From Pedobacter sp. (lineage in GTDB: Bacteria; Bacteroidota; Bacteroidia; Sphingobacteriales; Sphingobacteriaceae), in contig JANXVH010000016.1 of the NCBI GenBank assembly GCA_025351765.1, forward strand, positions 1 through 32,220: 32,220 nucleotides of DNA, written 5' to 3'. The notes below the pieces were generated by a model that was given only the letters and a program-made list of their open reading frames with translations, was not told the DNA's origin and did no database searches. Both the position numbers and the translations under genes were made by a program. This document shows positions 25,283-32,220 of this stretch, one piece after another. Every line of letters begins with the position of its first letter. The first letter of the stretch is position 1.

Positions 25283-27838
25283 TCATAACTTAAAGCTATA
25301 GGAAACCCAGGGATATAATCCAAAACCATATTCTACTGTCGTCTTTTTAGGTTCAAATGATGATGAGTTTAAGTGGTAATATAGAGGGTTTTTTTGATTA
25401 TATACGTTATAAATACCAAAAGAGACTGTATTATCCAAAAAACGTTTCCCGGAGAGCGTGGCTAAAAATTTATATTTTGCAGAAATGTCAAGCCTGCTAA
25501 AATCCGGAAACCTACTTGTATTTCTTCCCTCAAATATAGGAATATTTAAACCGTCATGTTTATAATACCCTACAGGTAAAGTTAATGGCCTACCGGTAGA
25601 GTAGGTGAAGAAAGTTTGAAAGGATAATTTTTCATTGATTGAATAATCTACATTTAGCTTTAACTCATGGGGGATGTCGTAGTTTGCTATAAATTTATTA
25701 CCGTAATTGATATCTGGAATCTTGCGATAAACCCTCGCGTAATTATATGCAAGGGAGCCAATAAATTTGCCCATCGTCTTGTTCATTTCAACTTCTACCC
25801 CGTAAGCATCGGAGCGGCCAGATCTGATCTGACTTCTTACATCAGGATTCCTGATGATCTGCGCATGCCCCAATAACTCAGGCTGGTTATCAAGTCTTTT
25901 CCCATAGGCAATCACAGAAAAAGCGTACTGATCTGGCGCAAAGCGATATCCAAAAGATACATGATGAGACCGCTGCGGCTTAATCTTTCTGGATGCCGGC
26001 ACCCAAGGTTCTAAAGATGAAAATGCAAGTGTACTGTTTTGTATCAACTGCAAATACTGATAGTTAAGATTATAACTCAAAAAAATACGCTGATTGCCTG
26101 AAGGGAGATAACTTAAATTCAGCCTCGGCTCTGGGTTAATAAATGTGGACGTTTCATCACTTTTAATCAAGCTCCCCGATTGGTCATAAGCATTTCTGTT
26201 TTCCTGTACGTTATAAAATCCGCTAAGTCGCAGCCCATAGTTTAATTCAAACCGCTCGCTTAAATTAACTTGCTGGGTATAATATAATGCGAGTTCTGCA
26301 GATTTATCCCTTGCTATGTTAGACTCCAGTTCTTGCAACTTATAAGACTCCCCCGGCATAAAACGATGAAAAGTACCCGAAGCTCCAAACTTTATTTGAT
26401 TGGTTGGACTCCTGTAATAGGTATAGTCTCCTTTTAAAGTAAGGTCTTTTACAGCGGTACTCCACTGACTTTTCTGTGAAAGTGTATCAGCATTCAAATC
26501 CAGCAGGTTGCTGTAGTTGCTGTATACAGCAGATACGTTCAGGAACACCCTGGAATTAAATAAATGGTTCCATCTCAATGTAGAAGTCAGGTTTCCCCAC
26601 TTATTGGAATAGGAATCATCTGATAGTAAATGGTCCTTCCCATAATAGAGTGAATAGAATAAACTGTTGTCCTTATCCACCTTATAGTTGGCCTTGGCAT
26701 TAATATCATAATAAACGGATCGTGGATTAAACAGCTTAAATTTACTCTGAAAAAAATCAAGCAAACTGCGGCGATAGGCAATAATAAAAGATCCCTTTTC
26801 CTTAACCAATGGCCCCTCTGCAGCTATCCTGGCCGACAAAAGGTTTATACCTCCGCTAACGTGGTATTCTTTACTATTCCCTTCGGTCATCCTATTAACA
26901 ATTACAGATGATAAGCGCCCTCCATAATTTGCAGGCATATAATCCCTATACACTTGTATATTGTTTACCGCGTCTGGATTAAATACAGAAACCAAGCCAT
27001 ATAAATGAGACGGGTTATAAATTATAGCCTCATCCAGCACAATCAAGTTTTGATCTGCATTTCCACCACGTACAAACAAACCGGAGCTTCCCTCGGTAGT
27101 AGATTTTATCCCATTTTGCATTTGCAGGCGTTTCAGTACGTCTGTCTCTCCCAGATAATATGGTACCCCATTCAATTGCTTAATGGTAAAGTTTTGCTCA
27201 TTCTTCAAGATGGGGTTGGGTGTAACGTTAGATTTGCTGATTACTACCTCTTCCAGTTTACGCGTAAGCGGTGTCAGCTCTACTTCCTGCTGGAGGTCAT
27301 GATCGAGATGCAACTGGATTTCTTCTATCTGGTAACCGGTATGGGATATGGTCAATTTATAATTCCCTTCAGGAACTGATATAGAATAGAAACCATACTG
27401 ATTGGTAATAACACCAACATGGAGTTCAGGTATCTGCAGTGTGGCACCAATAACCTCTTCGCCATTCGCAAAATCCCTCACGCGCCCATTTATACTCCAT
27501 ACCAGTTCCTTTTTTGGTGCAATAACTATATCTTTCCCAATAAGTGTAAAACTTAAGCCGCTACCGAAAAGAATTTTTTTAAGCACACTTTCCAATGGGG
27601 TTTGGATAAAATGGAAGCCGGAAGATCTTTTAAAGTGCAGCTTATCTGGATCAAAAGCAAAGTTAATTCCTGTGCGTTGTTCCAATCTCATTAGCGTTCG
27701 GATCAAAGAATCCGGTGCCAAAGTAATGCTTAAAGGAGTATTTAGCCGATTTTTTGTTTGCGCAAAAGCATCTGTTCCATTTAGTATTAATAAGAGCGCA
27801 ATAAAAAAACAAGAGTGTTTAATTATCCGATAAAACAT
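25283..27838 (-). CDS. TonB-dependent outer-membrane receptor with N-terminal STN signalling domain
   Basis: This 851-residue protein has a signal peptide (1-26, TDAFAQ). An STN domain (about 35-110) holds LAPDSLIRTLMRLEQRTGIN and FTLIGKDIVI; STN domains talk to FecR anti-sigma factors. A carboxypeptidase-regulatory-like domain follows (115-200, INGRVRDFANGEEVIGATL). The plug (about 215-320) has KRLQMQNGIKSTTEGSSGLF, VRGGNADQNLIVLDEAIIYN and YGGRLSSVI. The 22-strand barrel fills the rest and ends with the aromatic LYPWVSYSFKL. Such receptors import an unknown ligand with TonB energy and signal its presence to FecR and the sigma factor encoded upstream. The first 20 bases overlap the fecR gene. 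Confidence 0.93.
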   Translation of the reverse strand: MFYRIIKHSCFFIALLLILNGTDAFAQTKNRLNTPLSITLAPDSLIRTLMRLEQRTGINFAFDPDKLHFKRSSGFHFIQTPLESVLKKILFGSGLSFTLIGKDIVIAPKKELVWSINGRVRDFANGEEVIGATLQIPELHVGVITNQYGFYSISVPEGNYKLTISHTGYQIEEIQLHLDHDLQQEVELTPLTRKLEEVVISKSNVTPNPILKNEQNFTIKQLNGVPYYLGETDVLKRLQMQNGIKSTTEGSSGLFVRGGNADQNLIVLDEAIIYNPSHLYGLVSVFNPDAVNNIQVYRDYMPANYGGRLSSVIVNRMTEGNSKEYHVSGGINLLSARIAAEGPLVKEKGSFIIAYRRSLLDFFQSKFKLFNPRSVYYDINAKANYKVDKDNSLFYSLYYGKDHLLSDDSYSNKWGNLTSTLRWNHLFNSRVFLNVSAVYSNYSNLLDLNADTLSQKSQWSTAVKDLTLKGDYTYYRSPTNQIKFGASGTFHRFMPGESYKLQELESNIARDKSAELALYYTQQVNLSERFELNYGLRLSGFYNVQENRNAYDQSGSLIKSDETSTFINPEPRLNLSYLPSGNQRIFLSYNLNYQYLQLIQNSTLAFSSLEPWVPASRKIKPQRSHHVSFGYRFAPDQYAFSVIAYGKRLDNQPELLGHAQIIRNPDVRSQIRSGRSDAYGVEVEMNKTMGKFIGSLAYNYARVYRKIPDINYGNKFIANYDIPHELKLNVDYSINEKLSFQTFFTYSTGRPLTLPVGYYKHDGLNIPIFEGRNTSRFPDFSRLDISAKYKFLATLSGKRFLDNTVSFGIYNVYNQKNPLYYHLNSSSFEPKKTTVEYGFGLYPWVSYSFKL

Positions 27839-28814
27839 AAGTGCCTCTATCTTTGATTAGCTTGAACTGCAAAGATGCAGAAATAACTGCTAATGCACTA
27901 TCAATTGTTTGATAATGAAGATTGGCACCCGTGAATTTTCTGTTATTTAACATGCGGCCTTTTACTACAACCGGAACCTGATACGCTTTTTCCAGCTCAA
28001 TGGCCACAGCATGCAAAGGCGTCTCCTTAAATGTAAAATTTTTATTAATCCAGGCCTTAAAGTTGGGGTTAGTATTATCAGTCATCACCAACGCTTTTGT
28101 ACCTGCACTGTAAGAACCCATTTTACCCGCGATAAGAATTAACTGATGCTCAGTATCCTGTTGTTTAAGGGCAACAATGCCTTCTTCTACAACAACAGAA
28201 ACATCATCATTATGCTTTGATACATTAAAGCTAGTACCAATATCCTGTGCTTCAATAGCACCCGCCACTACCTTAAATTGTACGCCTGCATGTTTAACAA
28301 CTTGTATAAAAGCTTCTCCACTCAATATTTCCAATTTCCTGTCTGCTTCAAAATTTTCTTTATTATATCTGATCTTTGAACCTGCATTTAAGTGAACGAT
28401 GGTCTGATCAGGAAGCACAATTCTTGTTACAGATGCATTTTTTGCTATGCTAATCGTTGCGTATTTACCCTGGTTTAAAATGTAATAGCCTACAGATAGC
28501 GTTATCACCATTACGGCGGCTATTTTAGCGATCATTCCAAAATTTATCTTTTTAACTCCTGTTTCATTAAGTTCTACTCCAGCCAGTAATTTATCATTTA
28601 AAACATTCCATGACGCATCTGCATCCCGATGTACGCTGCACAACTTGTCAATGCTAAACTGTACGTTCAAAAATTCTTGATACGTTTTTTCATTGTCGAC
28701 ATCTGCTTGCCTCCACTCCTCAAGGACCTTTTTATCTTCTTCCGAAATGGCATTGTCCAGATCATCAATGATCAGTTCGTAAATCAGTTCTTCGTTTTTA
28801 TGAGATTCATTCAT
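27819..28814 (-). CDS. FecR-family anti-sigma factor
   Basis: This 331-residue protein has a helical cytoplasmic N-terminus (1-90, sigma binding), a single membrane helix (about 92-113, MIAKIAAVMVITLSVGYYIL) and a periplasmic FecR domain (about 120-215, SVTRIVLPDQTIVHLNAGSK, then LSGEAFIQVVKHAGVQFKVV and GTSFNVSKHNDDVSVVVEEG). The DUF4974 domain at 255-325 (FKETPLHAVAIELEKAYQVP) completes the Bacteroidetes architecture. It holds the ECF sigma factor inactive until the STN domain of the receptor signals. Its ATG is 10 bases after the sigma factor stop, and its 3' end overlaps the receptor start by 20 bases. Confidence 0.95.
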   Translation of the reverse strand: MNESHKNEELIYELIIDDLDNAISEEDKKVLEEWRQADVDNEKTYQEFLNVQFSIDKLCSVHRDADASWNVLNDKLLAGVELNETGVKKINFGMIAKIAAVMVITLSVGYYILNQGKYATISIAKNASVTRIVLPDQTIVHLNAGSKIRYNKENFEADRKLEILSGEAFIQVVKHAGVQFKVVAGAIEAQDIGTSFNVSKHNDDVSVVVEEGIVALKQQDTEHQLILIAGKMGSYSAGTKALVMTDNTNPNFKAWINKNFTFKETPLHAVAIELEKAYQVPVVVKGRMLNNRKFTGANLHYQTIDSALAVISASLQFKLIKDRGTYVLSDN

Positions 28815-28824
28815 ACTATTGAGA

Positions 28825-29442
28825 TTAATGCGTTATAAAATATAATACCAACAGCAACACTGCCGTTAGTTGTTGTTTATGTTTTTCCAAATGCTCCCTT
28901 AGCTTCTTAAAGCCATAGGTTAAATGGTTTTTAACCGTCTTAACAGAGATATCCATTTGGTCTGCTATTTCCTGTTGCTTCAATTTACCAAAGCGGCTCA
29001 GGTACATGACCTGCTTACATTTCTCGGGCAATAAAGCCAAGGCTTCTTCCAAACCCTTTAACAATTGTTCATCAGCATCTACATGTTCATCAACCTCATC
29101 TGTTTGATCCGGATGGTGAACAACCAGATAGGCCGATTGCTTTTCAGCATCTGCTTTTTCCTTCTTTATATAATTTAAAGAAGAGTTTACTACAGAACGG
29201 AATAAATAACTTTTCATAGATACCTGGATATTCAATTGACCTGCCTTATTCCAAATGTTAATAAACACATCATGCACAATTTCTTCTGCTGTTTCTGCCC
29301 GGCCCACATACCTGTAAGCCAAAGTAAACAGCTGTTTATAATACTTTTTATACAAAGCCTCAAACCATTTTTTATCACCTCTTGCCAAAGCTTCCAATAG
29401 CCCCAGTTCTTCCTGGTTTTTTAATAACTCCTGATCAGCCAT
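28825..29442 (-). CDS. ECF-type RNA polymerase sigma factor (FecI-like)
   Basis: This 205-residue protein has sigma region 2 at about 25-95 (FEALYKKYYKQLFTLAYRYV, then EEIVHDVFINIWNKA and SYLFRSVVNSSLNYIK) and region 4 at about 130-185 (LEEALALLPEKCKQVMYLSR, then LKQQEIADQMDISVKTVKNH with its helix-turn-helix). An acidic linker (QTDEVDEHVDADEQ) separates them. It directs RNA polymerase to the genes controlled by the FecR and receptor that follow. The tail is odd: TAVLLLVLYFITH at 193-205 is strongly hydrophobic, and might anchor the protein at the membrane. It is 6 bases after the CHRD lipoprotein stop. Confidence 0.95.
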   Translation of the reverse strand: MADQELLKNQEELGLLEALARGDKKWFEALYKKYYKQLFTLAYRYVGRAETAEEIVHDVFINIWNKAGQLNIQVSMKSYLFRSVVNSSLNYIKKEKADAEKQSAYLVVHHPDQTDEVDEHVDADEQLLKGLEEALALLPEKCKQVMYLSRFGKLKQQEIADQMDISVKTVKNHLTYGFKKLREHLEKHKQQLTAVLLLVLYFITH

Positions 29443-29448
29443 CTCCTC

Positions 29449-29922
29449 CTATTGTTGTTTATAAGTGAGAATTCCGGATATTTCAGGCGACAACGCCGGG
29501 GTGCTTACTGTAATAAACCACAACCCTTTTAACAAATTCCTTTCCTGGAGCGGGGTGAGTAAAAAAGATCCCTTTATAAGATGCAGCTTACCCTTTTCAC
29601 TACTATATAATTCTTTAATAAACGTACCTACGCTACCTTTAGCTCCGCTTCTTAAAGTCATAATCTGAGGTTCAATATCGCTGTATTCGATAGTATAGCT
29701 CAGTTGTTTTGTTTCTTCACTGTACAAACCTTTCAACATGGCAGTCCCTATAGAATTGCTGTTTGTGCCTTTTTTATCAGCCCTTGCTGTTACAATATAT
29801 GTTCTAACAGGGGGTTTAATTTTAGCCGCCTCTATAGTAAGCTCTTTCTCACATGATCCCAAAAAGAACAGCATAAGTGCCGCAAGCAGCCTCATAAATC
29901 CTTTAATTTTACTACCTTTCAT
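29449..29922 (-). CDS. CHRD-like lipoprotein, first gene of the sigma/FecR/receptor operon
   Basis: This 157-residue protein has a lipoprotein signal peptide (FMRLLAALMLFFLGSC, Cys 24). The mature part follows a CHRD (chordin-like) pattern: IGTAMLKGLYSEETKQLSYTI, then YSDIEP, TLRSGAKGSVGTFI, GSFLLTPLQERNLLKGLWFI and TPALSPEISGIL. CHRD proteins usually have His-x-His-Gly after the first strand pair; here this reads IMTLRSG, so the match is divergent. An ATG at residue 10 (29895) is an alternative start. It is 6 bases before the sigma factor ATG, so it is the operon's first gene. Lipoproteins here may be targets or sensors of the pathway; I infer only the location and the fold. Confidence 0.7.
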   Translation of the reverse strand: MKGSKIKGFMRLLAALMLFFLGSCEKELTIEAAKIKPPVRTYIVTARADKKGTNSNSIGTAMLKGLYSEETKQLSYTIEYSDIEPQIMTLRSGAKGSVGTFIKELYSSEKGKLHLIKGSFLLTPLQERNLLKGLWFITVSTPALSPEISGILTYKQQ

Positions 29923-29924
29923 TT

Positions 29925-29953
29925 TAGTATTTTAACCTGGGTCTAAAATACTA
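29925..29953. repeat. Perfect 10-bp dyad upstream of the signalling operon
   Basis: TAGTATTTTA (29925-29934) and TAAAATACTA (29944-29953) have a 9-base spacer. The near arm ends 2 bases from the ATG at 29922, and the far arm overlaps the candidate -7 box. It could be an operator for autoregulation or a hairpin in the leader. Confidence 0.6.
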
Positions 29954-29975
29954 ATTTCTAATAGATTATAAACAA
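29946..29975 (-). promoter_or_regulatory. Candidate promoter of the CHRD/sigma/FecR/receptor/DUF4249 operon
   Basis: On the minus strand TTG (29975-29973), 19 bases, then TAGTATTT (29953-29946) keeps the exact spacing of the Bacteroidetes consensus TTTG-N19-TAnnTTTG, but the -7 half has two mismatches. This could be the housekeeping promoter or an ECF promoter. Confidence 0.35.
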
Positions 29976-29978
29976 TCC

Positions 29979-31061
29979 TTAAAAAGCATTCATTTTTGCA
30001 ATAACCTGCTCAACCTGCGCTTCGGTATGGCAGTAAGATACCGGCAGGCTCAATGTAGTTTGATGGATAAGATCTGAAATTGGGAAGGCTCCTTTTAGCC
30101 TGTTCTTTAATGCGTTTTGACGATGTGGTGGAACTGGGTAATGAATCTCTGTACGTATATTATTTTCCAATAAGTGCGCCCTCAATTTATCTCTTTTAGG
30201 ATGTCTGATTGCGTAGATATGGTAAACATCTTTATAATCCGGATGTACTTGAGGAAGTATAAAATCTTCCTTCAACCCATCCTGGTATAATTTAGCCAGC
30301 TTCTTTTTGTGTGCATTGATGGCATCAAGATGCATTAATTTAACAGACAAAAACCCAGCTTGCATTTCGTCTAGCCTAGAGTTCATCCCGATGTAATCGT
30401 TATAATACTTTTCTTGGCAACCGTAGTTGCGCAATGCTTTAATCTTAGTGATGGCATCAAAATTATTAGACAGCAAAGCCCCACCATCACCAAGGGCACC
30501 AAGATTTTTGGTAGGGTAAAAACTAAAGGCACCAAACTCACCAAAAGTCCCCGTCTTTTTTCCCTTGTATGTTGCGCCGTGAGATTGAGCACAATCTTCC
30601 ACTACTTTTAGGTTGTATTTTAATGCTAAGTTCATTATGGGATGCATATTGCAAGGTTTGCCATATAAATGCACCACCATGATTGCCCTGGTTTGCGGGG
30701 TAATTTTTTCTTCTATCTTGGCAGGATCAATATTATAGGTGTCAATATCAGGCTCTACCATAACGGGTACCAGCCCGTTATTATAAATAGCCAAAATGGT
30801 AGCAATGTAAGTATTTGAAGGAACAATCACTTCTGAGCCTTCCGGAAATTCAAAATATTTCAGTGCAAGCACCAAAGCATCTAATCCCGAAGCTACGCCA
30901 GCTCCATATTTACTTCCGCAGTAAGCGGCAAATTCAGTTTCAAAAGCACTTACCTTATTTCCCAGAATAAACCATCCTTTATTTAGCGTATCGGAAAAAC
31001 TCTCCAGGTAACTTTCCATAAAAGGCTCATTCAGCAAAAAAAGATTTTCGTACTCTATCAT
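29979..31061 (-). CDS. DegT/DnrJ/EryC1/StrS-family sugar aminotransferase (FdtB/QdtB-like)
   Basis: ATG 31061 is chosen over 31070 because it makes an ATGA overlap with the ketoisomerase stop. The protein is 360 residues, with YLESFSDTLNKGWFILGNKV, GVASGLDALVLALKYF, VIVPSNTYIATILAIYNNGL, MVVHLYGKPCNM, VVEDCAQSHGA (PLP-contacting Asp) and FSFYPTKNLGALGDGGAL with the PLP Lys 185. RNYGCQEKYYNDYIGMNSRL and LDEMQAGFL follow. It transfers an amino group to a dTDP-3-keto-6-deoxyhexose. Paired with an FdtA-like isomerase, it most likely makes dTDP-Fuc3N or dTDP-Qui3N for a surface polysaccharide. Which one depends on the isomerase. Confidence 0.92.
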   Translation of the reverse strand: MIEYENLFLLNEPFMESYLESFSDTLNKGWFILGNKVSAFETEFAAYCGSKYGAGVASGLDALVLALKYFEFPEGSEVIVPSNTYIATILAIYNNGLVPVMVEPDIDTYNIDPAKIEEKITPQTRAIMVVHLYGKPCNMHPIMNLALKYNLKVVEDCAQSHGATYKGKKTGTFGEFGAFSFYPTKNLGALGDGGALLSNNFDAITKIKALRNYGCQEKYYNDYIGMNSRLDEMQAGFLSVKLMHLDAINAHKKKLAKLYQDGLKEDFILPQVHPDYKDVYHIYAIRHPKRDKLRAHLLENNIRTEIHYPVPPHRQNALKNRLKGAFPISDLIHQTTLSLPVSYCHTEAQVEQVIAKMNAF

Positions 31062-31438
31062 ATTGCACACTTAATCTGATAAGGCGTATGTATGTAATCG
31101 GCCGCTTCAAAATACTCAGATGCCAAAACCATTAGGATCGCATCCTCACTAAAACTGTGCATCGTATGCCAGTCTTCTGGCTCAATAATTAAACATTTAT
31201 CCGGACTGTCCAGCAATACCGAACTTTCTTCCTCACCGTTATCATTGTATATGGTACAGTTGCCGCGAATACATATAGCCGCCTGCCGGGTTTCATAATG
31301 CCTATGACCGCCGCGCTCAGAATTATCTACACCGTAAATGTAAAAAATACGTTTAATGTTAAAAGGCACCACCTTTTCAATTACGGTAAGGTTTCCTCTA
31401 CTGTCTGTAAATGTTTTTAGGTTAACTAAGGAAGCCAT
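31058..31438 (-). CDS. dTDP-4-keto-6-deoxyhexose 3,4-ketoisomerase (FdtA/QdtA-like, cupin fold)
   Basis: This 126-residue WxcM-like cupin has TDSRGNLTVIEKVVPFNIKR, FYIYGV, ERGGHRHYETRQAAICIRGN (catalytic His pair H-x-H), CTIYNDNGEE and EPEDWHTMHSFSEDAILMVL. The family moves the keto group from C4 to C3 of a dTDP-6-deoxyhexose, giving the substrate for the aminotransferase that overlaps it by 4 bases. The length fits the family exactly (FdtA and QdtA are about 130-140). The ATG at 31438 overlaps the glycosyltransferase 3' end by 17 bases. Whether the product is Fuc3N (galacto) or Qui3N (gluco) cannot be told by eye. Confidence 0.92.
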   Translation of the reverse strand: MASLVNLKTFTDSRGNLTVIEKVVPFNIKRIFYIYGVDNSERGGHRHYETRQAAICIRGNCTIYNDNGEEESSVLLDSPDKCLIIEPEDWHTMHSFSEDAILMVLASEYFEAADYIHTPYQIKCAI

Positions 31439-32220
31439 AGTTCAATGCATTTTTTTTGTAAATATTTTTATAATAACCGCGCATGAAAAACAACAGAGAT
31501 CTTCCGGGAACTTTTTGTATCCATTGTATATCGTTGGTTACCTCGTGCGAAACAATTTCTTTATTATAGGCATTGATCACCTTCTCCGCTTCTGAAAGCG
31601 CCACGCTGTATGGTCTGTAAATATGCTTAACAGGATTTCTAGACAGTGTATAAGATTGACTGGAAAGACTATAGCTATCATTCGAAGTGTAATGAAAATC
31701 ATGGTAGTGATAAAAAATCAAATCGAATTTGTTACCCGATGCTATTTCTGTTCCAATTACCTGATCGCCTTTTGTTTTAAAAGCATATTGCTGAACATTC
31801 CAGGGGGCAACGCCACCCCCCAGATGTTGCAGCACTTGGATAGTACTAAACTTAGTGGTCCAGTTGTCAAGGTATTTTTGATCTCCAAATTTACCATCTT
31901 CAACCCTGTCAAAACACCAGTTTAAACAGGCGTCCACCCACCAGTTCAGCACTTCCATACCCCCCCAGGTATTCTTAAATGTCATGAATTGTACGCAATA
32001 TAATCCGCTCTTCTCAGATTGATCGTAGCAAGGAGTGTACCTGTGCTCTGTAAGCAAAACGGACTTATCGCCCATCTCTTCAACCAGTATTGAGGGATCT
32101 TTGAAAAACAACAGGTCTGCATCAACATAAGTGCAGTGGTCTAAATTGTACTTTTCTAAACAATATTTTATGCTTGATGAAGCACAGGTCCAGCAATACT
32201 CTCCTGCTGTTCTGTCTTTT
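31422..32220 (-). CDS. Glycosyltransferase (GT-A type), partial, cut by the window edge
   Basis: The frame is open at the right edge; 265 C-terminal residues are visible. Near the edge, CTYVDADLLFFKDP has the DxD motif of GT-A glycosyltransferases that bind a nucleotide sugar and a metal. Downstream, VQFMTFKNTWGGMEVLNWWV and ACLNWCFDRVEDGKFGDQKY, with DQKYLDNW and HLGGGVAPWN, fit the group of polysaccharide-cluster transferases. The stretch LIFYHYHDFHYTSNDSY follows. It is probably the first of the sugar genes to be read here, and its stop overlaps the FdtA-like start, so it is in the same operon. The donor may be the amino sugar made downstream, but that is inference. Confidence 0.85.
   Translation of the reverse strand, partial: KDRTAGEYCWTCASSSIKYCLEKYNLDHCTYVDADLLFFKDPSILVEEMGDKSVLLTEHRYTPCYDQSEKSGLYCVQFMTFKNTWGGMEVLNWWVDACLNWCFDRVEDGKFGDQKYLDNWTTKFSTIQVLQHLGGGVAPWNVQQYAFKTKGDQVIGTEIASGNKFDLIFYHYHDFHYTSNDSYSLSSQSYTLSRNPVKHIYRPYSVALSEAEKVINAYNKEIVSHEVTNDIQWIQKVPGRSLLFFMRGYYKNIYKKNALNYGFLS

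Overview
The window looks like chromosome of a Bacteroidetes bacterium, most likely a Sphingobacteriaceae member close to Pedobacter. This rests on a gliding-motility type (type IX secretion) C-terminal sorting domain, a sigma factor / FecR / TonB-receptor / DUF4249 operon, a DUF4369-like thioredoxin protein, SusC-like plug sequence inside an alpha-2-macroglobulin, low-GC base composition, and several exact TAnnTTTG -7 promoter boxes. I see no tRNA, rRNA, CRISPR array, insertion sequence or phage gene.

Left part (1-10411, minus strand): a cell-surface block. It holds the start of a membrane acyltransferase cut by the window edge, a large secreted protein with Ig-like domains and a T9SS type B sorting domain, a very large alpha-2-macroglobulin (A2M) gene, and a GH105 unsaturated glycuronyl hydrolase. 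The A2M gene is split in two by a 119-bp inverted partial copy of itself at about 7309-7428. Removing those 119 bases restores one frame of about 2061 codons. This is either a template-switch mutation or an assembly error.

Middle (10412-20716): mostly metabolism and periplasm. In order: an internally deleted relic of a luciferase-like monooxygenase, an OmpA-domain lipoprotein, a 305-bp gap with a tandem repeat, a TlpA/ResA-like thiol-disulfide protein, an arginase-fold protein lacking several metal ligands, and a divergent pair made of an extended SDR and an unusual SerB-like phosphatase. That phosphatase is fused to a remnant of SerA and an ACT domain. Then follow branched-chain aminotransferase ilvE with a clear terminator, a dipeptidyl peptidase IV, and a GH16 glucanase coupled to it.

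Right part (20721-32220, minus strand): two tandem AsmA-like membrane-anchored proteins, then a five-gene trans-envelope signalling and uptake operon. In transcription order that operon is CHRD-like lipoprotein, ECF sigma factor, FecR anti-sigma factor, STN-domain TonB-dependent receptor and DUF4249 lipoprotein. A perfect 10-bp dyad overlaps its candidate promoter. The window ends in a sugar-nucleotide/polysaccharide cluster: a glycosyltransferase (cut by the edge), an FdtA-like dTDP-hexose 3,4-ketoisomerase and an FdtB-like aminotransferase, with overlapping reading frames.

The observations most worth checking are the SerB-SerA-ACT fusion, the split A2M gene, the arginase-fold protein with degenerate metal site, and the CHRD-led sigma/FecR operon with its dyad. 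All functions are inferred from sequence motifs read by eye; no database search was possible.
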